Notes: generated by a model not told the origin, from the sequence alone. A DNA stretch of 64,000 nt from Brachybacterium sp. Z12 (GCF_014400405.1 NZ_CP060496.1:558001-622000), one strand, 5' to 3'; positions 1 through 12,234 are shown, counted from the stretch's first letter. Numbers and translations are program-made.

Positions 1-2922
<2,922 letters not shown>

Positions 2923-3042
2923 CAACATTTTTATTGTTTATGCGTGTTTGCGTCCACTGTGCGGTTCTTGAGGAACAACCTCCGAGGACACTTGGATCCC
3001 TGTGGGGGTTTGGGTGTTTTGGGTGGCTGGTTGTCTCATTGT

Positions 3043-3161
3043 GTTACGGCGGTCATAGCGTCGAGGAAACGCCCGGTTCCATTCCGAACCCGGAAGCTAA
3101 GCTCGATTGCGCCGATGGTACTGCACTCGGGAGGGTGTGGGAGAGTAGGTCGCCGCCGGAC
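3043..3161 (+). rRNA. rrf: 5S ribosomal RNA
   Basis: About 119 nt, lying 120 nt after the 23S gene. It has the classic 5S features: a 5' arm TTACGGCGGTCATAGCG that pairs with the 3' arm ending GTCGCCGCCGGAC, and the loop CCCGGTTCCATTCCGAACCCGGAAGCTAAG. No tRNA is visible in the 23S-5S spacer or after 5S. Confidence 0.97.
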
Positions 3162-3170
3162 ATCTTTGTG

Positions 3171-3228
3171 GGGAGTGGGAGTGAGCTTGAGACCCTTTAA
3201 GGGGTTTCGCTCCTCCCACTCTCTTTTT
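3171..3228 (+). terminator. Rho-independent terminator of the rRNA operon
   Basis: Long hairpin: GGGAGTGGGAGTGAGC pairs with GCTCCTCCCACTC around an inner ACCCTTTAAGGGGT stem. It is followed by CTTTTTC, and it sits directly after 5S at the end of the operon. Confidence 0.9.
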
Positions 3229-3239
3229 CATGCCCAAAA

Positions 3240-4533
3240 TCAGCGGCCATCGTGTAGCCGGCCCGCAGCCCTCGAGCTCTCCGTTCGCGTGCTCGTGCCT
3301 CCACCTGCTGCCGAGGCACCCGTCCAGCCCATCGAGTACACCCAGCCCAGTACGTGGCGCAGCGGGGTGGACAGGGCGAGGCGCACGGACCGCTGCCGCA
3401 GCCACGACAGCGACGAAGGCAGCGGACGGCCTGCAGCCGTGTTCGCATGCGCGAGCATGCCGGCAACGAGAGCGCGACGCCGCACTCGCCGCGCCGCACG
3501 CCGCCAGGGGGATCCGCGCGCAGAGGGCCGCGCCGCCTCCTCGTCACAGAACGCTTCAGCAGTGGCGCGACGTCGAGCGCGTCCAAGAGGCCCAGCGTGA
3601 TGCCCTGGCCACCGATGGGACTGATCTCGTGGGCGGCGTCGCCGAGCAGCACGGCACGCCCCCGCAGCAGCGGCCAGGCACTGCGCCGGCGCACGGTGAA
3701 CGCGCTGAGCATGGTCGTCGACCCCGGATCGAGACGGATCCGGGTGCGGGAGCGCACGAGCTCGGTGAGAGTCTCGGGAGCAGGTTCGGGAGCCGGGTGG
3801 GCTGGCGGATTCACACCGGTGTGTACGACCCAGCGACGGCGCCCGTCGGGCAGCGGGAAGGACTCCACCACACCGTCGGGCTCGAGATGGATGAACGCCT
3901 CGCGCGCACTGGCGGTGTTCCCCGAGCCGTCGGCAGGATCGGCGAGATCGCCCATGAGATAGGTGTCCGGATGCTCGGTGCCCGTGGTGCCGATCGCGAG
4001 CAGCTCACGCACCCGGCTGCGCGCCCCATCGGCCCCGACCACGACGCTTGCCCGTATCCGCATACCGGGAACGGAGGCGCCGTCCTCACGCGCGGTGACC
4101 TCCACGCCGCCATGGTGGGTGCGTAGCGCCGTGACTTCCCAACCGCGGTGCAGGGCAGCGGGTGCGAGAGCGGCCAGACGCTCCTCGAGCAGCAGCTCCG
4201 TCCGGCTCTGGGGCAGCGACAGCACATAGGGGCGCTCAGGCCAGGCGCGCCCGAACCGCACCTGTCCCAGATCGCCGTCGCGCGCACGAGCCCTCCCGCA
4301 GTAGATCTGCGTCCCCTGCCTGACCGCGGCCTCGTGGAGCCCCACCGCGGCCAGCGCCGCCAGCGCCGGGGATGCAGGCCGATCGCGCGGGAATGGGCGC
4401 TGACCTCTCGGCGGCGCTCCAGCACCCGCACGTCCACGCCGCGGGCCGCGAGCAGGACAGCGAGGAACAGGCCCGTCGGGCCGCCGCCGACGATCAGCAC
4501 CTCGCACCGTCGCCCCGGCCCCGTCCGGTTCAT
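3240..4533 (-). CDS. FAD-dependent aromatic hydroxylase (UbiH/PheA type) of the type III PKS operon, frame disrupted
   Basis: Flavoprotein monooxygenase of about 431 aa, predicted to hydroxylate a phenolic product of the neighbouring polyketide synthase with NAD(P)H and O2. The N-terminus has the dinucleotide motif VLIVGGGPTGLFLAVLLAARG, the middle VVGADGARSRVRELL, and the C-terminal half GRAVLLGDAAHEISPIGGQG, all diagnostic for the PHBH-type family. The ATG at 4533 overlaps the stop of the methyltransferase (ATGA), so the two are translationally coupled. The frame is broken twice, in C runs near 4375 (after AIGLHP, continuing ALAALAAVGL) and near 3507-3511, each repaired by one extra C. In Streptomyces griseus, SrsC is an equivalent flavoprotein next to a type III PKS. 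The substrate here is an inference. Confidence 0.85.
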
Positions 4534-5264
4534 CGGGAGTCGTGGACGAGCAGCAGGCGCCACGGACCGAGCGCTTCCACCGCCCATCCGCGGGGTGCGA
4601 TCAGGCGCAGCTCGGCAGCGGTGTAGCTGCGCCGGATCGAGGTCAGCCCGTCCTCGCGGATGAAGGACCCCGGCGCCAGCGGCAGGCTCGCCACCGAGAA
4701 CAGGGCATAGCCGAGCCGGCTCCGCTGGATGTCGCTGTGCACCGCAGCGAGCCGCGCCAGCTGCTCGGAGTCCGTGAGAACGTCGTCGCGCTGCTGCGGC
4801 GAGAGGTGGTGGAGCAGATGGTTGGAGGTCACCAGATCGAAGCGCGACCCGTCGGCGACCAGCTCCTCAGAGGAGGCGCGACGGAACTGCACCCCCGCGA
4901 CCGGCGGCCGACTGCGCGACCAGGTGAACGCCCGCGGATCGGGGTCGATGCCCGTCACCCGCAGATCGAACCCATCGCGGCGGGCCCAGCGCGCCAGCGC
5001 CCGGGCGAGGTCCCCGCCCCCGCTGCCCAGGTCCAGAAGGGTTGTAGGTCCGTGGGCGTGAAAGCGGGGGCGCAGGTGGCGACGATAGGTGGTGCGCCAG
5101 CCCGCGACCAGAGAGTTGAGCATCCGGAACCGGGCGTAGGTGCGCGCGAGCCGCCGCGGATCGCAGTCCGGATCGTCCATCAGCTCGACGGCCCGAAGAT
5201 CACGCTCGCTGAGATCGGGTGGGAGAGCGAGCCGGCCCACCCGCCGCGCCGCGTCCTCGCTCAC
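4530..5264 (-). CDS. class I SAM-dependent methyltransferase of the type III PKS operon
   Basis: A 244-aa Rossmann-fold methyltransferase. Motif I is LLDLGSGGGDLARAL, followed by VTGIDPDP (acidic loop for the SAM ribose) and SNHLLHHL (post-motif region). The GTG start at 5264 overlaps the polyketide synthase stop as GTGA. Longer in-frame starts would run far into the upstream gene, so the coupled GTG is preferred. It probably O- or C-methylates the phenolic polyketide. The S. griseus counterpart SrsB is an isoprenylcysteine-methyltransferase-like membrane enzyme, so this is the same pathway role filled by a different fold (inference). Confidence 0.85.
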   Translation of the reverse strand: MSEDAARRVGRLALPPDLSERDLRAVELMDDPDCDPRRLARTYARFRMLNSLVAGWRTTYRRHLRPRFHAHGPTTLLDLGSGGGDLARALARWARRDGFDLRVTGIDPDPRAFTWSRSRPPVAGVQFRRASSEELVADGSRFDLVTSNHLLHHLSPQQRDDVLTDSEQLARLAAVHSDIQRSRLGYALFSVASLPLAPGSFIREDGLTSIRRSYTAAELRLIAPRGWAVEALGPWRLLLVHDSR

Positions 5265-6406
5265 GGGTCGGAGGTGGGGGCGCCGTGGGCGGTCAGCAGC
5301 CCGGTCTCCACCGTCAGCCCTGGCCCGAAGGCCATGGTGCACACCCGCTCGCGGGTGCCCGGCGCTGCGGCGTGGAGGATCTTCTGCAGCACGAACATCA
5401 CGGTTGCGCTGGACATGTTGCCGTAGTCGCGCAGCGTCTCCCGGGCAGGGACCAGCTGCGCGGGGTCGAGCTCCAGCTTGGCCTCGACCTTGTCCAGGAT
5501 GCTGCGGCCACCGGGATGGATGGCCCAGTGTTCGATCTCGCGGTGGGGGCGCTCCGCGAGCTCGGGTTCGTGAGCGAACAGCGGCACGAGGGCGCCGGTG
5601 ATGTGCTCATCGATGATGTGGGGGACATACGTGCCCAGCACCATCTCGAAGCCGTGATCGCCGATGTTCCAGGCCATCGCTTCCTCACCCACGGGGGTCA
5701 GCACCGTCTCGAAGTGATCCAGCTGCAGCACCGGGGTCGAGGAGGGCAGGTCCCTCCCGGTGACGACCGCCGCGGCCGCGCCGTCGCCGAACAGCGAGGA
5801 GCCGACGATGGTGTCAGGGTCGTTCGAGGTGCGCACGTGCAGCGTGCACAGCTCGACCGAGACCACGAGGACCACGGCGTCGGGATCGGCGCGGCAGATC
5901 GTCTGGGCCTGCCGCAGGGCCGGCAGAGCGGCATAGCAGCCCATGAACCCCAGGTGGTAGCGCTGCGTCGCCGGGTTCAGTTCCAGAGCGCGCACGATCC
6001 GGTAGTCCGGGCCGGGGGCGAAGAAGCCGGTGCAGGAGACGGTGACGACGTGCGTGACGTCTGCCGCTGCGATGCCCTCCGCCGCGTCGAGCGCCTGCGA
6101 CGCGACGTGGGTGAACAGCGCCGTCGCCTCCAGCTCGTACACCCGGTTGCGGGTACCGGTGGTGGGGTTCAGGAAGCGACCAGTCCCGGCCTCGAAGAAC
6201 ACGGGTTCGCCGTCGGCCGGTGGGCCCTCCCACTCCGCCAGCGCGCTGTAGCGCCGTTCGATCCCGGAGGCGTCGAAAGCGGTGGAGACCAGACGCTTCC
6301 CGAGCCTGCTGAGATCCGGCTGCGCGGCCAGCAGGTCGCGCACCTCCTCCTGTCGCAGAGCGGTGGCGGGGACGGCGGTCTCGAGCGAGCGAAGGGTGAC
6401 GCTCAT
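5261..6406 (-). CDS. type III polyketide synthase (chalcone/stilbene synthase family)
   Basis: 381-aa ketosynthase of the chalcone synthase superfamily. It extends an acyl-CoA (or acyl-ACP) starter with malonyl-CoA and cyclises the product on one active site. The triad is visible: Cys157 in GFMGCYAALP, His297 in AIHPGG, Asn330 in YGNMSSATVMF; the GFGPGLT-type loop appears as AFGPGLTVETGLL. The start at 6406 is chosen because GAGGAGGAA lies just upstream and MSVTLRSLETAVP aligns with family N-termini; the longer frame has no such support. It heads an operon with a methyltransferase and an FAD hydroxylase, a set known from alkylresorcinol/alkylquinone pathways. A phenolic lipid is the likely product, but starter length cannot be read from sequence alone. 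Confidence 0.93.
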   Translation of the reverse strand: MSVTLRSLETAVPATALRQEEVRDLLAAQPDLSRLGKRLVSTAFDASGIERRYSALAEWEGPPADGEPVFFEAGTGRFLNPTTGTRNRVYELEATALFTHVASQALDAAEGIAAADVTHVVTVSCTGFFAPGPDYRIVRALELNPATQRYHLGFMGCYAALPALRQAQTICRADPDAVVLVVSVELCTLHVRTSNDPDTIVGSSLFGDGAAAAVVTGRDLPSSTPVLQLDHFETVLTPVGEEAMAWNIGDHGFEMVLGTYVPHIIDEHITGALVPLFAHEPELAERPHREIEHWAIHPGGRSILDKVEAKLELDPAQLVPARETLRDYGNMSSATVMFVLQKILHAAAPGTRERVCTMAFGPGLTVETGLLTAHGAPTSDP

Positions 6407-6781
6407 GCGCGTTCCTCCTCGTGGGTCGGATCCGATGTCGACGCGCCGTGGCTCGCCGGGCTCGGGAAGGTGCGCTGGGATATGTGGTCTGCTCCACAAC
6501 GTACGCTCCAGCCGTCCCGAAGCCCACGCCCCTACCGGTCGTATTGCACTGCTGGAGGTTTCCAGGTGAGGGGCGGTCGCGCGAGGCGCGCGGCGGCCAG
6601 AGCTGCTGAGCTGCCTGGCGCCGGGGCTGGTGCGCCATGTGCGGGTGATGAGTGGGGCGGATCCGGGTCTGATCTGGTTCAGCGATCTGCTGGTCGCGGG
6701 CAGGATCGACGCGCCAGGCAGGGTCGACGCGCCGGGCAGGGCCGACGAGGCGCGCGGCCGGGTCGCGACGACCCACCCCGC
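6407..6781. other. intergenic region upstream of the PKS operon
   Basis: About 375 bp without a convincing gene. It must hold the promoter of the leftward polyketide operon, near 6407-6560, where GC content dips (GTATTGCAC, TATGTGGTC). The rest is GC-rich and contains the 18-bp tandem repeat annotated separately. No rho-independent terminator for the MFS gene was recognised. Confidence 0.5.
6698..6751. repeat. imperfect 18-bp tandem repeat, three copies
   Basis: Three adjacent units, GGGCAGGATCGACGCGCC, AGGCAGGGTCGACGCGCC and GGGCAGGGCCGACGAGGC, differing at 2-4 positions. It lies just downstream of the MFS gene stop. Confidence 0.7.
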
Positions 6782-8034
6782 TCAGCAGGCGGCGGGGACC
6801 TCGGAGGTCTCCGGCACCTCGGCCGCGACCCCGCGGGCCTGCTGGCGGCGATGCACCACGAACGACCAGCCAGCGATCCCCAGGCCCAGCACGGCGAGCG
6901 CCACGCCGGTCCAGGCGGGGGCGAGCAGGCCCCAGCCGGCGGCGAGCACGGCCGCGCCGAGCGCCGCACCGAGGGAGTTGCCGATGTTCAGCGCCGAGTG
7001 GTGCAGCGCCGCGGCGAGGGAGGGTGCGTCGGGTGAAGCGTCTAGCAGGAACAGCTGCAGCGAGGGGCCCATCATCTGGGAGGTGATGGCGATCGCGAGC
7101 AGCAGGAGGATCCCGGCGATCGCGTTCTGGGCGACCAGCGCGAACACGGCGAGGCTGAGCGCCATCCCGATCAGGCCGAGGAAGATGGTGCCGTAGACGC
7201 TGCGGTCCGCGAGGCGGCCGGCGAGGATGTTGCCGAGCGTCATGCCGAGGCCGAACACGAACAGCGCCATGGGCACGGCGCGTTCGCCGAGGCCCATCAC
7301 GCCGGGCACGATCTCGCCGATGTAGCTGTAGACCGCGAACATGCCGCCGAAGCCGATCGAGCCGATGCCGAGCGCGAACCAGACCTGGCCGCGGCGCAGG
7401 GCGCCGAGCTCGGCGCGGATCGAGCCGGTGGTGCCGGCCCCTTCGGGTTCGGGCACCAGTCGCCACACGGCCAGGGCGGTGATCGCGGCGATCACGACGA
7501 CGATCACGTAGGCGGAGCGCCAGCCGACGCTCTGCCCGAGCGCGGTCGAGGCCGGGACCCCGATCATGGTGGCGATCGTCAGGCCCAGCATCACCAGGGA
7601 CACGGAGCGGGCTCGTCGGCCGGCGGGGGAGAGCCGTGCGGCGATCAGCGAGGCGACGCCGAAGTACGCGCCGTGGGGAGGCCGGAGAGGAAGCGGGACG
7701 CGGCGAGGACGGTGTAGCTGTCCGCCATCGCGGAGAGCAGGTTCCCCACCCCGATCAGGGCGATCAGCAGCACCAGCAGACGGGCGCGCGGCATCCGCAC
7801 CGCAGCGATCGTCACCAGGGGCGCACCGACCACCACGCCCAGGGCGTACAGGGTGATCAGCATGCCGGCCTGCGGGATGGAGACGCCGAGGTCGCGGGCG
7901 ATCTGCGGCAGCAGTCCCATGCTCGCGAACTCGGTGGTGCCGATCGCGAAGGCGCCCAGCGACATCGCCAGTATGACCAGCCGCAGGCGGCCGGGGGACA
8001 GCGGTGCGGCCTGAGGAGTGGGGTGCGAGGTCAT
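6782..8034 (-). CDS. MFS efflux transporter, AraJ/SotB-like (DHA1), one frameshift
   Basis: About 417-aa, 12-helix drug/sugar-efflux-type permease. The N-terminus LVILAMSLGAFAIGTTEF followed by SMGLLPQIARDLG is typical of the AraJ/SotB branch, and the C-terminal half carries clear hydrophobic segments (FALGIGSIGFGGMFAVYSY, LALAVLGLGIAGWSFVV). The frame breaks near 7678, where RFLSGLP should continue HGAYFGVASLIAARL. One C is missing in CTCCCCAC. ATG 8034 is the start (MTSHPTPQ). It is a monocistronic neighbour of the polyketide operon. An exporter role for that product is possible but unproven. Confidence 0.85.
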
Positions 8035-8275
8035 GGGGCTCCAGCGCGACGGGGTCGAGGAAACGCTGCCGACGCTGGTAGCGGTGAGTACCCCTCGATC
8101 CTAGGGCTCGGGACGGTTCCGAGGCCAGGGGAGGTGAGCGCCGGTACCTGGCGCGCCCGAGCCCGCTGGACCAGCTGCTCCACAACCGGGAGGCCCGCGC
8201 CCCGTCCCCGGCGCCGGGGCGGCGGCCCGGCCGATCCACCCAGGAGTGCACTCGTATCCAGGGTGCCTCCGCGCC

Positions 8276-8863
8276 TCAGTCCCCGTATCGCAGCTCCACG
8301 CGGCGGTTGGCGGCGAAGCTCGAGGGATCGTCGGGGTTCTCGGCGACGGCCGGGTCCTGGTCACCGAACCCCTCTACCTCGAGCGTGAGATCGGGGCGTG
8401 CGCCAGCCAGCGCGTCGGCCACGGCCTGGGCGCGGTGCTCGGAGAGCTGCTGGTTGTCGAAGTCGTAGCGGGAGCGATCCACCGGGCGGGAGTCGGTGTG
8501 TCCGCCCACCTGGATTGTCGCCCCGTCCGGCACTTCGGCGGCGAGCTCGGCGATCCGGGTGGCGGCGCCGGAGGGCAGGTCCCAGGCGTTGGAGACGAAG
8601 AGGATGTCGGTCTCCAGCACGATGACCTGGTCCTCGGCCGGCTCGGTGCTGCCGAGCGAGGTGACGGAGGCTGTCGGGTCGAAGTGGGTGACGGAGTCGG
8701 CGAGGATCTTTTCGGTGATCTCGAAAGGCTGTTCGGGCCGCTCGTTCATCCCGTTCTCGGCGAGCGCCGGAGGGGTGAGGGGCGCCAGCATCAGCAGCAT
8801 CGCCGAGCCTGCTGCGATACGCGCGGCGGAGGTGCGCAGCGAGTCGGGCATCGTCATGCTCAC
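8276..8863 (-). CDS. secreted OmpA-family (peptidoglycan-binding) protein
   Basis: 195 aa with an N-terminal signal sequence (AAGSAMLLMLAPLTPPALA, cleavage after ALA). The C-terminal OmpA/MotB domain is seen in VQVGGHTDSRPVD-like IQVGGHTDSRP, followed by LSEHRAQAVADAL and EGFGDQDPA...ANRRVELRY. This domain binds peptidoglycan non-covalently. The GTG start at 8863 overlaps the stop of the lipoprotein gene (GTGA), so both are co-translated and probably act together at the cell envelope. Confidence 0.85.
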   Translation of the reverse strand: MSMTMPDSLRTSAARIAAGSAMLLMLAPLTPPALAENGMNERPEQPFEITEKILADSVTHFDPTASVTSLGSTEPAEDQVIVLETDILFVSNAWDLPSGAATRIAELAAEVPDGATIQVGGHTDSRPVDRSRYDFDNQQLSEHRAQAVADALAGARPDLTLEVEGFGDQDPAVAENPDDPSSFAANRRVELRYGD

Positions 8864-9549
8864 GCCGTCCCCTCGTCGTCGCTCGAGGCCTGCTCGATCG
8901 CGACATCCTCGAACTCGGGGGCCCCGGGGATGGCGATGTCGATCGTGTCGATGTCGTCCTCGGGCGCGGCGTAGGTCGCCCAGTACGCCTGGGTGTCGCC
9001 GGAGGCCAGCTTGTGCTTCGCCTGCTTGCTGTTCCAGACGTTCTCGCCGTCCCAGTCCCCTCCACTGCGCAGGATGTCGTAGCGCTTGAGGTTCTCGCGG
9101 TCGAACAGGGCCGGGGCCACACTCGCGTGGTCCCTCCCGTGCAGGTCCCAGAGGCTGTAGGCCCCGCTCCCGCTGAACTCCGGAGTGAAGGTCAGCAGCA
9201 GCTCCATCGTCTGGCCGCGTCGGCGCAGATGGTGCAGGCCCACGGTCATCGTTCCGTCGATCTCGTCGGTAGGCAGGGTGTAGTCGATCGTCGCGACCGC
9301 ATCGCTCGGGTCGATCACCCCTCCGCCTGCCGCAGCCTGGTCCTCCTCGTCCTTGTCGTCCGGCTCCTGACCTCCGCCATCGGAGGCGTTGGGCTGGTCC
9401 GGTGCGGTGTCCTCGGGGCCGGCCTCAGGGCTGTCGTCCTCGAACTCGGCGTCTGCGGCGCCGCAGGCGGTGAGGGACAGCGCGGCGAGCGCGGACAGGG
9501 TGAGCGCCGCCTGGCGGCGGGTGGGCTGGGCCTCGCGGATGCGTGTCAT
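8860..9549 (-). CDS. lipoprotein of unknown function paired with OmpA-like protein
   Basis: 229 aa. The ATG at 9549 is preceded by TAGGAGAG. It has a twin-basic n-region (PTRRQAALTLSAL) and the lipobox LSLTAC, so it is a membrane-anchored lipoprotein. An acidic linker rich in D, E and P follows, then a beta-rich domain (VATIDYTLPTDEIDGTMTV, MELLLTFTPEF). I do not recognise the domain. Coupling to the OmpA-like gene suggests a two-protein envelope module. Confidence 0.8.
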   Translation of the reverse strand: MTRIREAQPTRRQAALTLSALAALSLTACGAADAEFEDDSPEAGPEDTAPDQPNASDGGGQEPDDKDEEDQAAAGGGVIDPSDAVATIDYTLPTDEIDGTMTVGLHHLRRRGQTMELLLTFTPEFSGSGAYSLWDLHGRDHASVAPALFDRENLKRYDILRSGGDWDGENVWNSKQAKHKLASGDTQAYWATYAAPEDDIDTIDIAIPGAPEFEDVAIEQASSDDEGTA

Positions 9550-9672
9550 GGTCTCTCCTACGGTCGGGGGCCGGAACGCGGCTGCCCTTGAGCTGTTGTC
9601 ACCCGTATGTCGTCGCGGGGAGCGGAATGGTTGCATCTAATCCGGAGAAGGTTTCCGGCCGATGAACTGAGC

Positions 9673-10928
9673 TCAGCCGACGACCCTCACGGTGACCCGC
9701 GTCTCCAGTTCCTGGCCGTCGGCGGTGCGGCCGCGCAGGATCACCTCCGCGGTGCCCGGTCCGGAGGCGGTCAGCGCTGCCTGCTCCTGATCGACCAGGT
9801 GGGAGCCGGTGGGCAGTGACCACACCCAGGAGTCGATCCCCTCCACCTCGGCGGTGAACACCGCCTCCTCGCCGGTGGTGATCTCCTTGGGCCCCTCGAT
9901 CGCGAGGGAGGCGTCGTCTCGAGCCGCGGGTGCGGTGACACCGGGGCCCAGCAGCGCCCCCGCCCCCAGTCCGAGCAGCAGGGCGACTGCCGCCACCAGG
10001 GCCGTCAGGGCAGCGCGCCGGCGCCGAAGCGGCGTACCTGCGGGCGAGGCAGCGGCGGGGCCTGCGTCGGAGGGGGCGGCCGACGGGCCGGTCGCGGCGG
10101 CGGCAGCCGGCGGATGACCTCCGCTGGCGGGGCGAGCGCCTGCTCGACCTCGCTGAGCCAGGCCCGGGCGTCGGGCTGACGGTTGCTGGGGTCCTCTGCG
10201 AGGCCCCGCTCGATGACCTGCGTGAGCGCGACGGGCAGGGCGGCACCCTGGATCAGCCATCGCAGCAGCGCGGACATCGCCCAGATGTCGGCCCGGATGT
10301 CCACCACTGCGGGACGGGACTGCTCGGGAGGGCGGAACCCCTCGGTGCCGGCGGCGACGGTGAGCCCGGAGCTGACGGCGAGGTCCTTGCACATGCCCAG
10401 ATCCGCGACCAGCAACCGCTCGTCCGCGCCCAGCAGCGCGGCCCCCTCCCGGCCCGTGGCTGCCCCGGCATCACCGACGATGCCTCCGGTGCTGGTCAAC
10501 AGCAGGTTCCCGGGGCTGAGATCGCGGTGCACGAGCTGGGCCTGGTGGACCGCGTCCACTGCGGCGGCCAGCGGCCGCGCCACGGCCAGCACATCGTCGT
10601 CGCTCGCGGTCCAACCCTGCGTGCGCAGCGCCTCGACGCGGTCGCGCAGCGTACCGCGGTCGGCATGCTCGAGCACCAGGTAGGGCTGCTGGCGGGAGGT
10701 CTGCCCGATGTCGTGGACGGTGACCACGTGCGGACCGCCGACCCGGCGCAGGCTGCGCCCCTCGGCGATGAACCGTTCCCGGATCTCCGGGTTCAGGCTG
10801 TGGTTCTCGGCCAGGACCTTCACCACCACTGTCGCGTCCAGCCGTTCGTCGTGCGCGCGGTGCGCGGTGGCGAAGGAGCCGAACCCCACCACCTTCTGCA
10901 GGCGGTAGTGGCCGAGCAGTTCGCTCAT
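9673..10928 (-). CDS. membrane Ser/Thr protein kinase with extracellular Ig/PKD-like domain, one frameshift
   Basis: About 418 aa. The N-terminal Hanks-type kinase domain has the Gly loop VVGFGSFATAH, the Lys in TVVVKVLAE, the catalytic loop HRDLSPGNLLL, a DLG in place of DFG (VADLGMCKD), and a GTEGFRPPEQ activation segment. After a Pro/Ala linker comes one transmembrane helix (LTALVAAVALLLGLGAGALL) and then an outside domain of about 85 aa (GPKEITTGEEAVFTAEVEG...WSLPTG). The frame breaks near 10135 in CGCCCCGCC, where one C is missing; kinase and membrane parts rejoin cleanly when it is restored. Its ATG overlaps the sigma factor stop (TGATG), so the kinase likely senses an external signal and acts on that sigma factor. 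Confidence 0.85.
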
Positions 10929-11595
10929 CAGCGCACCCCGGAAGAACGGTCGGAGGCGCCGAGCCGGCCGGCGAGCATCGCGCGGCCGCGGCTGATCTGC
11001 GATTTCACGGTGCCCTCGCTGCGGTCCAGCCGCTCGGCGATGACCTTGTACGGCAGCTGCTCGAGATCGCGCAGCTGCACCGGCACCCGGTACAGCTCCG
11101 GGAGCTCGGCCAGCACCTGCCGCACCGTGAGGCGGTCTGCGATCAGCGAGCTCATCCGGGCCGCCGGGCGATGCTGCTCCTGCAGCTCGACGGTCTCGCG
11201 CTGGCGACGGAGATGGTCGACCACGCGTCGGCGCACGATGCTGTGCGCCCAGGTGGTCACCTTGGCCCGGCCGTCGTACCCGCCGACCGATTGCGCGATC
11301 GAGATCAGGGAATCCTGGGCGACATCATCCACGGCGACAGGGTCCAGCAGTGCGGCGCCGGCGAACCGCCGCACCACCCCGGAAGCGTCGAGGATCTCGA
11401 CGAACAGCTCGAGCGCCTCGGGCCCGGTGGGGGCGAGGCGTGCGAGCGCGTCGAGCGCTTCATCCTGCGCACCGGCCTCGATCAGTTCGCCCGCCGCACG
11501 CCGGGCGGCATCGATCCTGCCATCGCGGACGTATCGCGCCAGCTCATCGCTGTGGCGTGTGGTTCCCCGGCCAGCGGCCCCCGCTCCGTGTCCAT
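10928..11595 (-). CDS. ECF-type RNA polymerase sigma factor
   Basis: Sigma-70 family, extracytoplasmic-function class. Region 2 is seen in DPVAVDDVAQDSLISIAQSV and TTWAHSIVRRRVVDHLRRQ; region 4 in VLAELPELYRVPVQL and ERLDRSEGTVKSQISRGR (helix-turn-helix for the -35 element). The frame from 11450 downward (ELIEAGAQDEALDALARLAP) has no in-frame start and meets a stop at about 11606. ATG 11595 (MDTERG) joins it if one G is restored in the GGGGG run near 11577. It is followed without a gap by a membrane kinase, and no anti-sigma gene is present. Confidence 0.82.
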
Positions 11596-11840
11596 GGAGC
11601 GGAGCCTATCGCGGGTGTCCCAGCGCACCCCGCGTGATGCCTGCTGTTCATCGCGCCTGCTGCGCGCCGCGCGCTCGCCGGGCCGACCTCGCTCGGCGAT
11701 CAGCTCGCCGACCACCTCGAAACCGCTCGGGGAGCCGGGCCCGCGCGGATGCCGGTACTGTGCTGACCAGCCGGCCGCAGCAGCCCGGCACCCGCGCGCC
11801 CGCTGACGCTGCGTGCGGTCGTCGAATCGAGAGATGCACC

Positions 11841-12158
11841 ATGGAACAGATCACCGTCGCCGGCCACCCCGAGCCCGTCCCCGCCTCCGCCGTCGCCGCG
11901 CGACAGCTGGCCGAGCGCCTCGATAAGGTGCGCGCGACCCGCGGAGCCGAGGCTGCCGAGGCGCTCGAGATCCTGGTCGGCCAGCGGATCGGCACCCTCC
12001 TCGAAGGCGGGATGCCCAGCATCGATGTGGCGACCATGCGCGCCATCGTCGACTACGTGGAGATCCCCGAGGAGGAGGACAACTCCACCGCTCTGGGTCG
12101 TGCGGTGCAGGGGATCCGGGACAAGGCCGCCCAGCGCGGAAAGCGCGCGATGCCCTGA
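11841..12158 (+). CDS. conserved hypothetical protein, 105 aa
   Basis: Begins MEQITVAGHPEPVPASAVAARQLAERLDKV and ends AAQRGKRAMP. It is mostly helical, with the acidic stretch VEIPEEEDNS. No known domain or signal peptide is recognised. The start at 11841 has GAGAG about 10 nt upstream. The gene is divergent from the sigma factor gene and may be regulated together with it. Function unknown. Confidence 0.6.
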   Translation: MEQITVAGHPEPVPASAVAARQLAERLDKVRATRGAEAAEALEILVGQRIGTLLEGGMPSIDVATMRAIVDYVEIPEEEDNSTALGRAVQGIRDKAAQRGKRAMP

Positions 12159-12202
12159 CCGCGACCGGTCGACAGCAGCATTCTCGTTCACACCCCGGTT
12201 CT

Positions 12203-12221
12203 ACTTATGTCCCACATAAGT
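12203..12221. promoter_or_regulatory. inverted repeat (putative operator) at the tsuA start
   Basis: Perfect 7-bp arms ACTTATG and CATAAGT around TCCCA, ending 13 nt before the ATG of the YeeE-type transporter. It is AT-rich compared with its surroundings. Its position suggests a repressor site overlapping the promoter or transcription start. Confidence 0.6.
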
Positions 12222-12234
12222 TAGCGTGGCCGCC

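Noticed and set aside
5219-7036. 605-codon open frame on the plus strand
   Set aside because: Antisense to the type III PKS and adjoining genes; no motif or ribosome site.
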